From contig NZ_CALSBP010000002.1 of assembly GCF_943373825.1 (NCBI RefSeq), positions 2,593,501-2,657,500 on the forward strand: a DNA stretch of 64,000 nucleotides. The letters are read 5' to 3'. The position numbers and the translations under genes are program-made. The notes under the pieces are model-generated. The model did not search any database. It saw only the letters and a program-made list of their open reading frames with translations, and was not told where the DNA came from. The stretch's first letter is position 1. The number at the start of each line of letters is the position of its first letter. Below, in pieces: positions 38,701 through 45,683 of the stretch. The stretch comes from Aquimarina spinulae. Its GTDB lineage: Bacteria > Bacteroidota > Bacteroidia > Flavobacteriales > Flavobacteriaceae.

Positions 38701-41700
38701 AGACGATAATCCACCATATCAATATCAAATTGTAGCCGGTCCATTAACACGACCATTACAACCAAATCCTTTATTTGAAAATTTAGAAGCAGGAACATAT
38801 GATATTGTAGTTGTTTCTGATAAAGGTTGTTCTAATACTCCAGCGATTCAGGTAACAGTTGGAGGTCCAACGGCAGCTCTTACAGTAACACCAGATCCAC
38901 CAAGTGCTTATGGTTGTAATGCTTCCAATGCAGATGTATTCCCAGTGATTACGATAACTATCGAAGGAGGTACAGCACCTTATGATGTTTCTTATAGCGG
39001 TGCTGCTACTGGATCAGAGACCGATGTAGCTGATGCAGATGGAGTTAGAGCAGGAGTTCAGTATGAGGTTACGGCCATTGTTGCAGGTACTTATACGTTT
39101 ACGGTTACTGATGAGAATAATTGTGCTTTTGCCAATTTTGATGTTATTGTTCCTGCATTCCCTATAATGACAGACCCTACAATAACCAGGGATACTGCAG
39201 CAGTTAATAATGGTGTTATTTCATGTGATAATCCAGAAACGGTTACTGTTTCGATTACAGGAGGTACAGGTCCGTTTGATTTTGTAGAAGTAGGAGGGAC
39301 GTTATCTTCATTAGGAGTTGGTCCAGGAACAGATGATAATCCAGGTACAGTTGCAGTTGAGGCCAATGCTACCAATGTGACTTTTGCTTTACCAAGTGTT
39401 GGTTCGTATGTATTTACGATTACGGATCAGGGCACGGGATGTTCTATAGATACTCCAGCATATGTTATTGATCCTTTCGATACGATCACAGCTACATTAA
39501 CTACGGTTACCGATGTATTGTGTAATGGAGCTCTTACAGGAGCGTTAGAGTTGAACATTGGTGGTTATACAGGAGCTTATAATTATACAGTTGTAAACGC
39601 GGTTAGCGGAGCTAATGTTCCAGGTTATGTAAATATCGCTGCTGATGTAGTGACACGAAACCCAGAACCGATTACGGGATTACCAGCAGGAACATTTGAG
39701 GTTTCTGTAGAGGCATTAGATGCTCCTTTCTGTGATGAAGTGTCGAACACGGCGACAATTGATCAACCAGCACCTCTCACGTTAAACTTTTTAAGTGCTA
39801 CGATAGCAGATTGTAATACAGCCTTATCGACAGTTACTATGGATGCTAATGGAGGAGTTCCTGGCTATAGTTTTGCGGCGGTTCCTGGATCGGCTCCACA
39901 GCCAGATCCGGGTGTTTATCCACTTACAGAGGTGTTTACTTTAAACCCTGCTACTACTACTTGGGTAATTTTTGTACAGGATGCTAACAATTGTGTTGTA
40001 TCAAGAGAAATTACGATTCCACCTGTTACCCTTGCTCCGGTTATTAACACTATAGATCCTTTTGTAGATGATGCATGTAATTTTGATAATGATTATACAT
40101 TTACGGTTACCGCTACGAGTAATGTTCCGATACCACCAGGAACAGGTACATTGACGTTTTCTATAGATGGCGGTGCTCAAGTACCAGGTACGGTTACAGG
40201 AGCAAATACAGCTAGTCATGATTTTGCAGTTTCAGGTCCTGGTACGTATAGTGTTGTTGTTTTTGATGAGAACGGTTGTCCTTCACCACCAAGAACGATT
40301 ACGGTATATCCAGAGTTATTGGTTACTGCTACATTAACAGAGCCGACATGTCGCGATAATGATGCTACGATAGTGGCTACGGTTAGTGGCGGTTCAGATA
40401 TTACGGCTAATCCAGGTAACTTTACTTTTGATTTGGTTAATGCAGGTACAGGTATAACAGTACCTGGAGTAACTCAAACCCCTGGACCAGGAGCAGATCA
40501 AGTTACTTTTAGTAGCACTGTTGCGGGTACAGATGGTATTTTCCCAGGAGATTATAGAGTAGAAGTTGTAGATAGCGCGATTGGTCCAGTACCAGGATGT
40601 GAGGCTACTTTTGACATTACTGTACCTACGTTTTTAGATCCGATACCATCAGGAGTATCGACTCCTGTTTCATGTTTTAATGGAACTGACGGTACTATTT
40701 TAGTGAGTTTAGACCCAACAAGAGACGATAATCCACCATATCAATATCAAATTGTAGCCGGTCCATTAACACGACCATTACAACCAAATCCTTTATTTGA
40801 AAATTTAGAAGCAGGAACATATGATATTGTAGTTGTTTCTGATAAAGGTTGTTCTAATACTCCAGCGATTCAGGTAACAGTTGGAGGTCCAACGGCAGCT
40901 CTTACAGTAACACCAGATCCACCAAGTGCTTATGGTTGTAATGCTTCCAATGCAGATGTATTCCCAGTGATTACGATAACTATCGAAGGAGGTACAGCAC
41001 CTTATGATGTTTCTTATAGCGGTGCTGCTACTGGATCAGAGACCGATGTAGCTGATGCAGATGGAGTTAGAGCAGGAGTTCAGTATGAGGTTACGGCCAT
41101 TGTTGCAGGTACTTATACGTTTACGGTTACTGATGAGAATAATTGTGCTTTTGCCAATTTTGATGTTATTGTTCCTGCATTCCCTATAATGACAGACCCT
41201 ACAATAACCAGGGATACTGCAGCAGTTAATAATGGTGTTATTTCATGTGATAATCCAGAAACGGTTACTGTTTCGATTACAGGAGGTACAGGTCCGTTTG
41301 ATTTTGTAGAAGTAGGAGGGACGTTATCTTCATTAGGAGTTGGTCCAGGAACAGATGATAATCCAGGTACAGTTGCAGTTGAGGCCAATGCTACCAATGT
41401 GACTTTTGCTTTACCAAGTGTTGGTTCGTATGTATTTACGATTACGGATCAGGGCACGGGATGTTCTATAGATACTCCAGCATATGTTATTGATCCTTTC
41501 GATACGATCACAGCTACATTAACTACGGTTACCGATGTATTGTGTAATGGAGCTCTTACAGGAGCGTTAGAGTTGAACATTGGTGGTTATACAGGAGCTT
41601 ATAATTATACAGTTGTAAACGCGGTTAGCGGAGCTAATGTTCCAGGTTATGTAAATATCGCTGCTGATGTAGTGACACGAAACCCAGAACCGATTACGGG

Positions 41701-44341
41701 ATTACCAGCAGGAACATTTGAGGTTTCTGTAGAGGCATTAGGTGCTCCTTTTTGTGATGAAGTGTCGAATAGAGTAAATATTGCATCGCCTCCTGCGATT
41801 ACAGTAACATTAGATCAGAAACAAGATGAAACCTGTAATCCCGGTGATGACGCTTCGATAGAAGTAGTTGCCAATGGAGGAACACCTCCATTCCGATATC
41901 AACTAGAAAGTGAAGATAGCGGAGGTGTTATTTCAATACGAGTTCCATTCCAAACAACAACAACAATTTTTACAGGGTTGGATGCCAATAATGCGACTAC
42001 AAATGTACTATATAGAGTACGAGTTTTAGATGCCAATGACTGCCCATCAGACGAAACAATAGTTATAAACCCACCAGTACCTTTAGGATTAAATGCAATT
42101 GCACCAACGCTATTAGCTTGTTCTGATAGTGAGGATGGTACAATTACAGCTACTGCTTTTGGTGGTCAGGGACCAGGGACATATTTCTTTATGTTAACAT
42201 TCCCTGATGGTTCACAATCTGGAGCGATTGCAAGTACTACAGATACTTTCCAATGGATAGATCTTAAACCAGGTAACTATATTGTTACGGTTACCGATAA
42301 CTTAGCATGTGAAATTATTCAGGACCCTGTGGTTATTAATGCACCACCAGCTGTGACGATAGATGTGGTTCAAGGACCTATAAGTTGTCGTGGTGCTAGT
42401 CCTAACCCGATAACGGTTACTGCAGGAGGAGGAACTCCTGGCGGATATGAATTTAGTAGTGATGGTACTACCTTTGTTGCTGGTAACCTAACTCCTACCA
42501 CCCATGAATTTACTTTACTTGCGGGAGATTATAATTTCTATGTTAGAGATATAAATGGATGTGTTTCTCCGGCATCTAATACGATACCAGTACGAGATCC
42601 TGTTCCACTAACCGCAATCCTGGACTTAAGTAATACGTCTATTGTTTGTTTTGGTGAGCCAACAGGTTCTATTGATGCAAGTGTTACCGGAGGAATAGGA
42701 AATTATAGGTACAGAGTTGAAGGAACGGATTATTTAGGTAATCCAGTATTTCTGCCAGGTCCTGGTCCTACTGATACTCAGGACACCAGTTTCTTTGGAG
42801 ACTTGTTAGCAAGTACTGGGAATTATGAATATATTGTTACTAGTACGGCTATTCCCGTAAATCCATTAACAAGTTGTGATGAGGTTCGTGAACCTTTTCA
42901 AATAAGTCAACCAGCAGAATTTATAGCAGAAGCATTTGCAACGCCTATTTCTTGTAATGGAGAGACCGACGGTACTATACGAGTAACTGCTGTTGGAGGT
43001 ACTGCACAATATTACTTCTCGTTATATAATAGCGCAGGTAATGCAGTATTTACCTTTATTGAAGATGAATCTGAAAATCCGGATAATGAACATACGTTTA
43101 CAGATTTACCGGCAGATACCTATCGAGTAGAAGTAGAAGATGATAACGGTTGTCCAAGAACTATTCTTGATATTCAGATTATAGAACCAGCACCAATTTT
43201 GGCTACTGTAAATGCTACAACTCCAGAAGATTGTGCGGGAGATATGAATGGTACAGCTACCTTATCTATTACAGGAGGGTTACCACCAGCAAATCCAGCA
43301 GATCCTAGTTATTTCTGGAGTATTGATGGGGTAACTTATCAAGCGGTTACCGATCCTGCGAATTTGTTTATAGATAATCTACCAGGAGGCACAACTACAG
43401 TATTTATTAGAGATTCTCAAAACAATGCAAACTGTCAGGGAGCCTTTAATATTGATATTGAACCTGGTGTTAACCTTGCTGGTGAACTCGTACCAGAATT
43501 AGTGTGTCCTATATTTGACTATAGTGATCCTACGAGTCCTGTGATGACTAGTGAGGAGCAATACTTTGTAAGTTTTGATATTGTTGAAGAGTCACAAGGA
43601 TTAGGTATTATCTATACTTTAAACGGTATAAACGGAACACCAAATCCACCTAACAATTCGAATTTGACAGGTAATTTTGAGGTTACCCCAGGAGAGTACG
43701 AAGGTATTATGGAGTACCAGGGATGTACACGAACAGTAGATACTATCGAGATTCTTGAGTATACTCCATTAGCAATACCAGTTGCTCAAATGACCAATAA
43801 CCCAGAAGATCCTAATGAATATCAAATCATAGCATCAGGAGGAAGACCATTTGAAAACACTCCTTTCTATGCATTCTCATTTACGATGCTAGAAGAAGGA
43901 ATGACATTGGATCAATTAGAGCCTTCGGACTATACAGAATTAGATGGAAATATTTTTGTAATACGACAGACTGCTGATTATGTATTGCGTGTTGTTGATG
44001 CAGATGGTTGTGAAGTACTTACGGTTCAGAATTTGACTTATATTAATATTCGTATTCCGAATTACTTTACACCGGATAGTCCTAATAGCACAGCAGAAGA
44101 TCGTTTCTGGTATCCTAGACAGATTACTCCTAATATAGATGATCCTTTCTTCTTTGAGAACATGGAAGTAATTGTCTTTGACCGATACGGAAGAATGTTA
44201 GCAGAATTTAAAGGAGACCAACAAGGATGGGATGGTTTATATCAAGGAAAACAACTTCCATCAGGAGATTATTGGTATTCTATAATTCTGAATGATGTAG
44301 ATAATAGAGAATTTACAGGCCACTTTACATTATATAGATAA
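29735..44341 (+). CDS. giant SprB-like adhesin with type B T9SS sorting domain
   Basis: A 4868-residue surface protein. A signal peptide (cleavage near residue 34, ISAQ) precedes an N-terminal domain (about 35-405) shared with the protein at 45684. A DUF11-like domain follows (about 408-545; VDITGDPVNFADQLFYELTI), then a cysteine-bearing WQRLDPMDC...CPTTDSGC module (about 670-780) and a long array of SprB-type repeats, each opening with a cysteine and containing GG-x-Y/F-x-Y and AGTYxxxVxD motifs. The C-terminus (from about 4775, NYFTPDSPNSTAEDRFWYP ... PSGDYWYSIILND) is a type B sorting domain. Two blocks are tandemly duplicated. By analogy with SprB it probably serves gliding or adhesion. 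Its G+C is visibly higher than its neighbours. Confidence 0.88.
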   Translation: MMTKYPNTPRLMKLRLKSAIVLVFLMIGIQQISAQVPFTEVPNSTLRINGELKIIGNAIVGLNQSGFTPNDNYNGNASNNQKFFGYIDIDGDTSTFSSSSAELQLTSGCERIAYAGLYWSASYFTQMNPADTRFVQYTGLPFPDNRPDFRTIKIRPPGGGGYVTIPPTQTQVIYDGYRNTATNPSNSAVIDIPYVCYADVTTLIQGLGAGNANGTYTVADMRASTGFSGFNANGIAGGWVLVVAYEDPTLSAKYISTNNGYLVIAPGNPLQTFSYTGFQTLPAPLPVRARYSIATLEGDRPFAGDIFQVQRPDTAWQNIFTTPANPNNNFYDSSISIDGQYVTTANPLTPDRTPSSINTLGFDADIFDIPNPGRTVIGNDQTSASFRTTSAGDAYSVFFNSFQIEIIEPELTVTKRVLDINGVDITGDPVNFADQLFYELTIENQGNEDITAASIRDVLPDNVDFTLGTITTSNPGIVATPNGTNRQIDITIADPLIVRNGGVHTVRFGVSVVATCADLRDACSNQINNVAISTYTGVESGITRTGEESILEQDACQFDITGTSNVLINDGVCFTTAQPAFICTGSLTLTAGAGFSSYEWVNASSPGVVIGTNRDLVVTTAGTYIVTETGAPGCQDAQQTFNVDAFNTVVNPVVDIANNLGSNPNVNGNVRTCPITGDPLPEIFLCGAGTTLTIPTPGNTLGFPVGTTVQWQRLDPMDCPAVPRDPNCPTTDSGCDGDWQTLSTDINSFTISQAGEYRVNATFDGNCTIPFYFNVFQNNFDPDLAVIRQIICGTPGTIRVQNSSLQYEYQLITPITNTVIGYQASAEFTGLTEVGTYTVNVRQVGGLPTACVFQETIFLDELDATETVTPTSPTCPGDQGQIEITVTDSQINYTYIINSTTTAFNDTEGPTTVPNHTFTGLNPDTYNVQVLSADGSCSEPFTITINDPAAFSATIRLVEDLHCNPNYQPDISLPDYDNDLFIAIYEVTVTGGSGNFAFNNQADFLGTALAPLTGTTYQFRATAAGNYPVFVNDLDNSCTIAAGSVDVSPYTAITATATPIDPVCPTDNGSIQVAVTAGSGSPFTYVLDQGTATEVTIGPTVNTSETFNNVDPLTTHTVIVQDGFGCDFEITNITFTAPTVITANIAVTDYRCDASGSSTTPQLAQITISGASGGNGSYEYSIDGVDFSNTTGIFTGLTDGTYTIYIRDTSTAACPVNLGQRTIDPLQEVTDLTFAQTQPQCPALTSDITVSATGTNGAVSFEYRITAPPASVTAFSATTVYTLPAGDTYTFEARTTTDGCIYSENYTIDAVDPIAVTANITAEPTCATDTDASISFDVTGIDLTSTTYSYVVTGGTIVGSITGGPINTTPTSVPNLGAGTYTIVVTDDTTNCSATLTPPITITDPAVLSFTTTVVDSNCGVTSGIITVNASGGRGGYQYELRNSGGGVITAYQNGDTFSGLAAANYIVAVRDGNTAAACEVTNPVTVDQLTPPTIATAVGGDACYDTTNQATQWITITPSIPVPLGPFTYSLDGGAPVAVVFLPGPAPANTFEIPNLTPGTHSVTVSNTASNCTSTALSFDINPELTITANLDKDLDCSATPDATISFTATGGDGTYTFDVIEVGPGTVFLAGVTSPVSINAANTYEIRVTDGLGCIATSSQIIVNPTVVPTATTTVTDIVCNGDSSGVVVINPTAGVGPFEARITSPVAGAFTTNLTFTGLAAGTYDFEIRDAKQCLGTVQAIVTEPTLITVTNIAVTDYRCDASGSSTTPQLAQITISGASGGNGSYEYSIDGVDFSNTTGIFTGLTDGTYTIYIRDTSTAACPVNLGQRTIDPLQEVTDLTFAQTQPQCPALTSDITVSATGTNGAVSFEYRITAPPASVTAFSATTVYTLPAGDTYTFEARTTTDGCIYSENYTIDAVDPIAVTANITAEPTCATDTDASISFDVTGIDLTSTTYSYVVTGGTIPIATPITGNSITTTPTSVPNLGAGTYTIVVTDDTTNCSATLTPPITITDPAVLSFTTTVVDSNCGVTSGIITVNASGGRGGYQYELRNSGGVVITAYQNGDTFSGLAAANYIVAVRDGNTAAACEVTNPVTVDQLTPPTIATAVGGDACYDTTNQATQWITITPSIPVPLGPFTYSLDGGAPVAVVFLPGPAPANTFEIPNLTPGTHSVTVSNTASNCTSTALSFDINPELTITANLDKDLDCSATPDATISFTATGGDGTYTFDVIEVGPGTVFLAGVTSPVSINAANTYEIRVTDGLGCIATSSQIIVNPTVVPTATTTVTDVLCNGDSSGVVVINPTAGVGPFEARITSPVAGAFTTNLTFTGLAAGTYDFEIRDAKQCLGTVQAIVTESPQITATVDSITDIDCSTTTTGTIVLNPATGGSVGVTDYTYVLLDRVESPPLSGTFIITQNTRTTTNPVNLATGVGPTFDNLDAGTYLVDIIASDGCSNRVGPFVVTQPPFDLDFDVTPAPADCSTGARYQIEVSGGEGPYLINEFRATGSAIPPYEPLNGMLNGVLTPLPNGFGNETRHEFTGLDYGVPYVFEIIDTSSGCKYFETVTPVDPPGFDIAITNNDPVDCFGGANGFIEFTVTTPAGATTVDWEVFNADTGVTTGISGTLTAPLLSGTASGLSEGNYFIRAIETGGAPIPCTDAAPFTITQPSSLLTLNFLSATTADCNTPLSTVTMDANGGVPGYSFAAVPGSAPQPDPGVYPLTEVFTLNPATTTWVIFVQDANNCVVSREITIPPVTLAPVINTIDPFVDDACNFDNDYTFTVTATSNVPIPPGTGTLTFSIDGGAQVPGTVTGANTASHDFAVSGPGTYSVVVFDENGCPSPPRTITVYPELLVTATLTEPTCRDNDATIVATVSGGSDITANPGNFTFDLVNAGTGITVPGVTQTPGPGADQVTFSSTVAGTDGIFPGDYRVEVVDSAIGPVPGCEATFDITVPTFLDPIPSGVSTPVSCFNGTDGTILVSLDPTRDDNPPYQYQIVAGPLTRPLQPNPLFENLEAGTYDIVVVSDKGCSNTPAIQVTVGGPTAALTVTPDPPSAYGCNASNADVFPVITITIEGGTAPYDVSYSGAATGSETDVADADGVRAGVQYEVTAIVAGTYTFTVTDENNCAFANFDVIVPAFPIMTDPTITRDTAAVNNGVISCDNPETVTVSITGGTGPFDFVEVGGTLSSLGVGPGTDDNPGTVAVEANATNVTFALPSVGSYVFTITDQGTGCSIDTPAYVIDPFDTITATLTTVTDVLCNGALTGALELNIGGYTGAYNYTVVNAVSGANVPGYVNIAADVVTRNPEPITGLPAGTFEVSVEALDAPFCDEVSNTATIDQPAPLTLNFLSATIADCNTALSTVTMDANGGVPGYSFAAVPGSAPQPDPGVYPLTEVFTLNPATTTWVIFVQDANNCVVSREITIPPVTLAPVINTIDPFVDDACNFDNDYTFTVTATSNVPIPPGTGTLTFSIDGGAQVPGTVTGANTASHDFAVSGPGTYSVVVFDENGCPSPPRTITVYPELLVTATLTEPTCRDNDATIVATVSGGSDITANPGNFTFDLVNAGTGITVPGVTQTPGPGADQVTFSSTVAGTDGIFPGDYRVEVVDSAIGPVPGCEATFDITVPTFLDPIPSGVSTPVSCFNGTDGTILVSLDPTRDDNPPYQYQIVAGPLTRPLQPNPLFENLEAGTYDIVVVSDKGCSNTPAIQVTVGGPTAALTVTPDPPSAYGCNASNADVFPVITITIEGGTAPYDVSYSGAATGSETDVADADGVRAGVQYEVTAIVAGTYTFTVTDENNCAFANFDVIVPAFPIMTDPTITRDTAAVNNGVISCDNPETVTVSITGGTGPFDFVEVGGTLSSLGVGPGTDDNPGTVAVEANATNVTFALPSVGSYVFTITDQGTGCSIDTPAYVIDPFDTITATLTTVTDVLCNGALTGALELNIGGYTGAYNYTVVNAVSGANVPGYVNIAADVVTRNPEPITGLPAGTFEVSVEALGAPFCDEVSNRVNIASPPAITVTLDQKQDETCNPGDDASIEVVANGGTPPFRYQLESEDSGGVISIRVPFQTTTTIFTGLDANNATTNVLYRVRVLDANDCPSDETIVINPPVPLGLNAIAPTLLACSDSEDGTITATAFGGQGPGTYFFMLTFPDGSQSGAIASTTDTFQWIDLKPGNYIVTVTDNLACEIIQDPVVINAPPAVTIDVVQGPISCRGASPNPITVTAGGGTPGGYEFSSDGTTFVAGNLTPTTHEFTLLAGDYNFYVRDINGCVSPASNTIPVRDPVPLTAILDLSNTSIVCFGEPTGSIDASVTGGIGNYRYRVEGTDYLGNPVFLPGPGPTDTQDTSFFGDLLASTGNYEYIVTSTAIPVNPLTSCDEVREPFQISQPAEFIAEAFATPISCNGETDGTIRVTAVGGTAQYYFSLYNSAGNAVFTFIEDESENPDNEHTFTDLPADTYRVEVEDDNGCPRTILDIQIIEPAPILATVNATTPEDCAGDMNGTATLSITGGLPPANPADPSYFWSIDGVTYQAVTDPANLFIDNLPGGTTTVFIRDSQNNANCQGAFNIDIEPGVNLAGELVPELVCPIFDYSDPTSPVMTSEEQYFVSFDIVEESQGLGIIYTLNGINGTPNPPNNSNLTGNFEVTPGEYEGIMEYQGCTRTVDTIEILEYTPLAIPVAQMTNNPEDPNEYQIIASGGRPFENTPFYAFSFTMLEEGMTLDQLEPSDYTELDGNIFVIRQTADYVLRVVDADGCEVLTVQNLTYINIRIPNYFTPDSPNSTAEDRFWYPRQITPNIDDPFFFENMEVIVFDRYGRMLAEFKGDQQGWDGLYQGKQLPSGDYWYSIILNDVDNREFTGHFTLYR
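33164..34975 (+). repeat. adhesin repeat A, copy 1
   Basis: A 1.8-kb in-frame block (about residues 1143-1747 of the giant adhesin). Copy 2 begins 1833 bases later. They are near-identical except for a short window near 33800-33840. Confidence 0.9.
34997..36814 (+). repeat. adhesin repeat A, copy 2
   Basis: A direct tandem copy of 33164-34975, 6 bases longer because VGSITGGPINTT is replaced by PIATPITGNSITTT. Confidence 0.9.
37760..39747 (+). repeat. adhesin repeat B, copy 1
   Basis: A 1988-base in-frame block (about residues 2675-3337). Copy 2 is offset by exactly 2022 bases. Differences were seen only in the first ~80 and last ~30 bases. Confidence 0.9.
39782..41769 (+). repeat. adhesin repeat B, copy 2
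   Basis: A direct tandem copy of 37760-39747 separated by 34 bases; the interior looks identical. Confidence 0.9.
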
Positions 44342-44434
44342 TATATAGAGCCTTAGTAAGTTATAAGACTATATGGTGAAAAGCCAGATGGTATAGAAAG
44401 AGAAAAGTTAATGATCTGTAATTTTTAATATTAG

Positions 44435-45391
44435 ATGAAGAAGTATATTATCATATTTAGCCTATTTGCAAGTTATTGTACTTTTGCTCAGGAGTTTTTT
44501 GCTCCTGTACAAAATCAATATATTGCAGATAACCCATATTTGATATCCTCGGCCTACGCGGGTATTGGAGATTGTTGGCAGATCAGAGCTTCGGGTTTTG
44601 AGCAATGGGTAAGTATCGAGGATTCTCCGGGTACACAATCCTTATCAATAGATGGTAGAATATCTGACCGTTCTGGTGTAGGTGCAATTCTATTTAATGA
44701 TCAGAATGGATTTACAACTCAAAAAGGGATTCAGTTATCTTTTGCACACCATTTAACACTAAGTGAATATAATAATCAATACCTATCGTTTGGGATTAGC
44801 TATAAGTTCACCCAATTTGGTATTGACACTTCAAGGTTTAATAATGGAGACCCTGACAACCCATTTAATCCTGGATTAGCAGATATAAGTGTAAATGATT
44901 CTAATTTTGATATTGGATTGTTATATCGTATTGGCCGATTCTTTTTGAGCGCCAATGCGGTGAATTTATTACAGAAAGAGATTGATGATTTTAATCCAAC
45001 CGAACCTTCACAGATACAGAACTATTATCTATATACTGGATATACATTCTATCATAGATTTAGTGATATCGAGGTAGAGCCTTCTATGTTGTATCAAAAC
45101 TTTGCTGGTGATGGTCGTTCTACAGCAGATCTTAACTTAAAAGTTCGTAAAATGCACCGTGGAGATTATTATTGGATAGGCGTTAGTCTTCGATCTCTTG
45201 TTGATCAGGATTTTAAACCACTTTCTGTATCTCCTATGTTAGGGATCAAAAAAGCTAATTTTTATGTTGCGTATGGATATCAGATTAATGTAAATGAAGT
45301 TTTACAACCAACCACAGCAGCAGGATCGCATATGATCACGCTTGGATTTGATTTTGGTTGTAGACAAAGTAAATGTGGATGTACCTATTAA
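44435..45391 (+). CDS. PorP/SprF family T9SS outer-membrane protein
   Basis: A 318-residue outer-membrane barrel. The signal peptide (MKKYIIIFSLFASYCTFAQ) is followed by the family start, QNQYIADNPYLISSAYAGIGD, a run of amphipathic strands, and a C-terminal strand ending GFDFGCRQSKCGCTY with three cysteines. Stand-alone PorP/SprF proteins commonly lie just downstream of a type B adhesin gene and are needed for that adhesin to reach or stay on the surface (known for SprF with SprB). Here it lies 93 bases after the giant adhesin, most likely as its partner. A strong terminator follows. Confidence 0.92.
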   Translation: MKKYIIIFSLFASYCTFAQEFFAPVQNQYIADNPYLISSAYAGIGDCWQIRASGFEQWVSIEDSPGTQSLSIDGRISDRSGVGAILFNDQNGFTTQKGIQLSFAHHLTLSEYNNQYLSFGISYKFTQFGIDTSRFNNGDPDNPFNPGLADISVNDSNFDIGLLYRIGRFFLSANAVNLLQKEIDDFNPTEPSQIQNYYLYTGYTFYHRFSDIEVEPSMLYQNFAGDGRSTADLNLKVRKMHRGDYYWIGVSLRSLVDQDFKPLSVSPMLGIKKANFYVAYGYQINVNEVLQPTTAAGSHMITLGFDFGCRQSKCGCTY

Positions 45392-45414
45392 TAATTTTGA
45401 AAACATCATATAAT

Positions 45415-45449
45415 AAAAAAAACCTACTCAAGAAGAGTAGGTTTTTTTT
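45415..45449 (+). terminator. terminator after the PorP/SprF gene
   Basis: Hairpin AAAAAACCTACTC / GAGTAGGTTTTTT with loop AAGAA and a long T run. It ends the adhesin operon. Confidence 0.9.
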
Positions 45450-45520
45450 ATTATATGATTGTCTTGTCCTGAAATAACGTTACACCAAAATGTTATTTAT
45501 AGAAAAAAGCATAAGATTAC

Positions 45521-45539
45521 AACCATCACTTTTTTGGGC
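45521..45539 (+). repeat. 19-bp motif, copy 2
   Basis: Identical to 9432-9450. Here it runs into TTTGGG...CCCAAA, a small inverted repeat (45534-45554). It lies 145 bases before the adhesin gene at 45684. Confidence 0.45.
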
Positions 45540-45683
45540 GCTTTCGTCCCAAAGTTGACTTGTTCTATGATTATGTATGTTTTTATTCTTGATATTTGGC
45601 GATTCTTTTATGTAGTATTATGATGAAATTAAAGATTTACAAACAATCATATACACAAATTTAGAAACTCTAATAATCTGACT

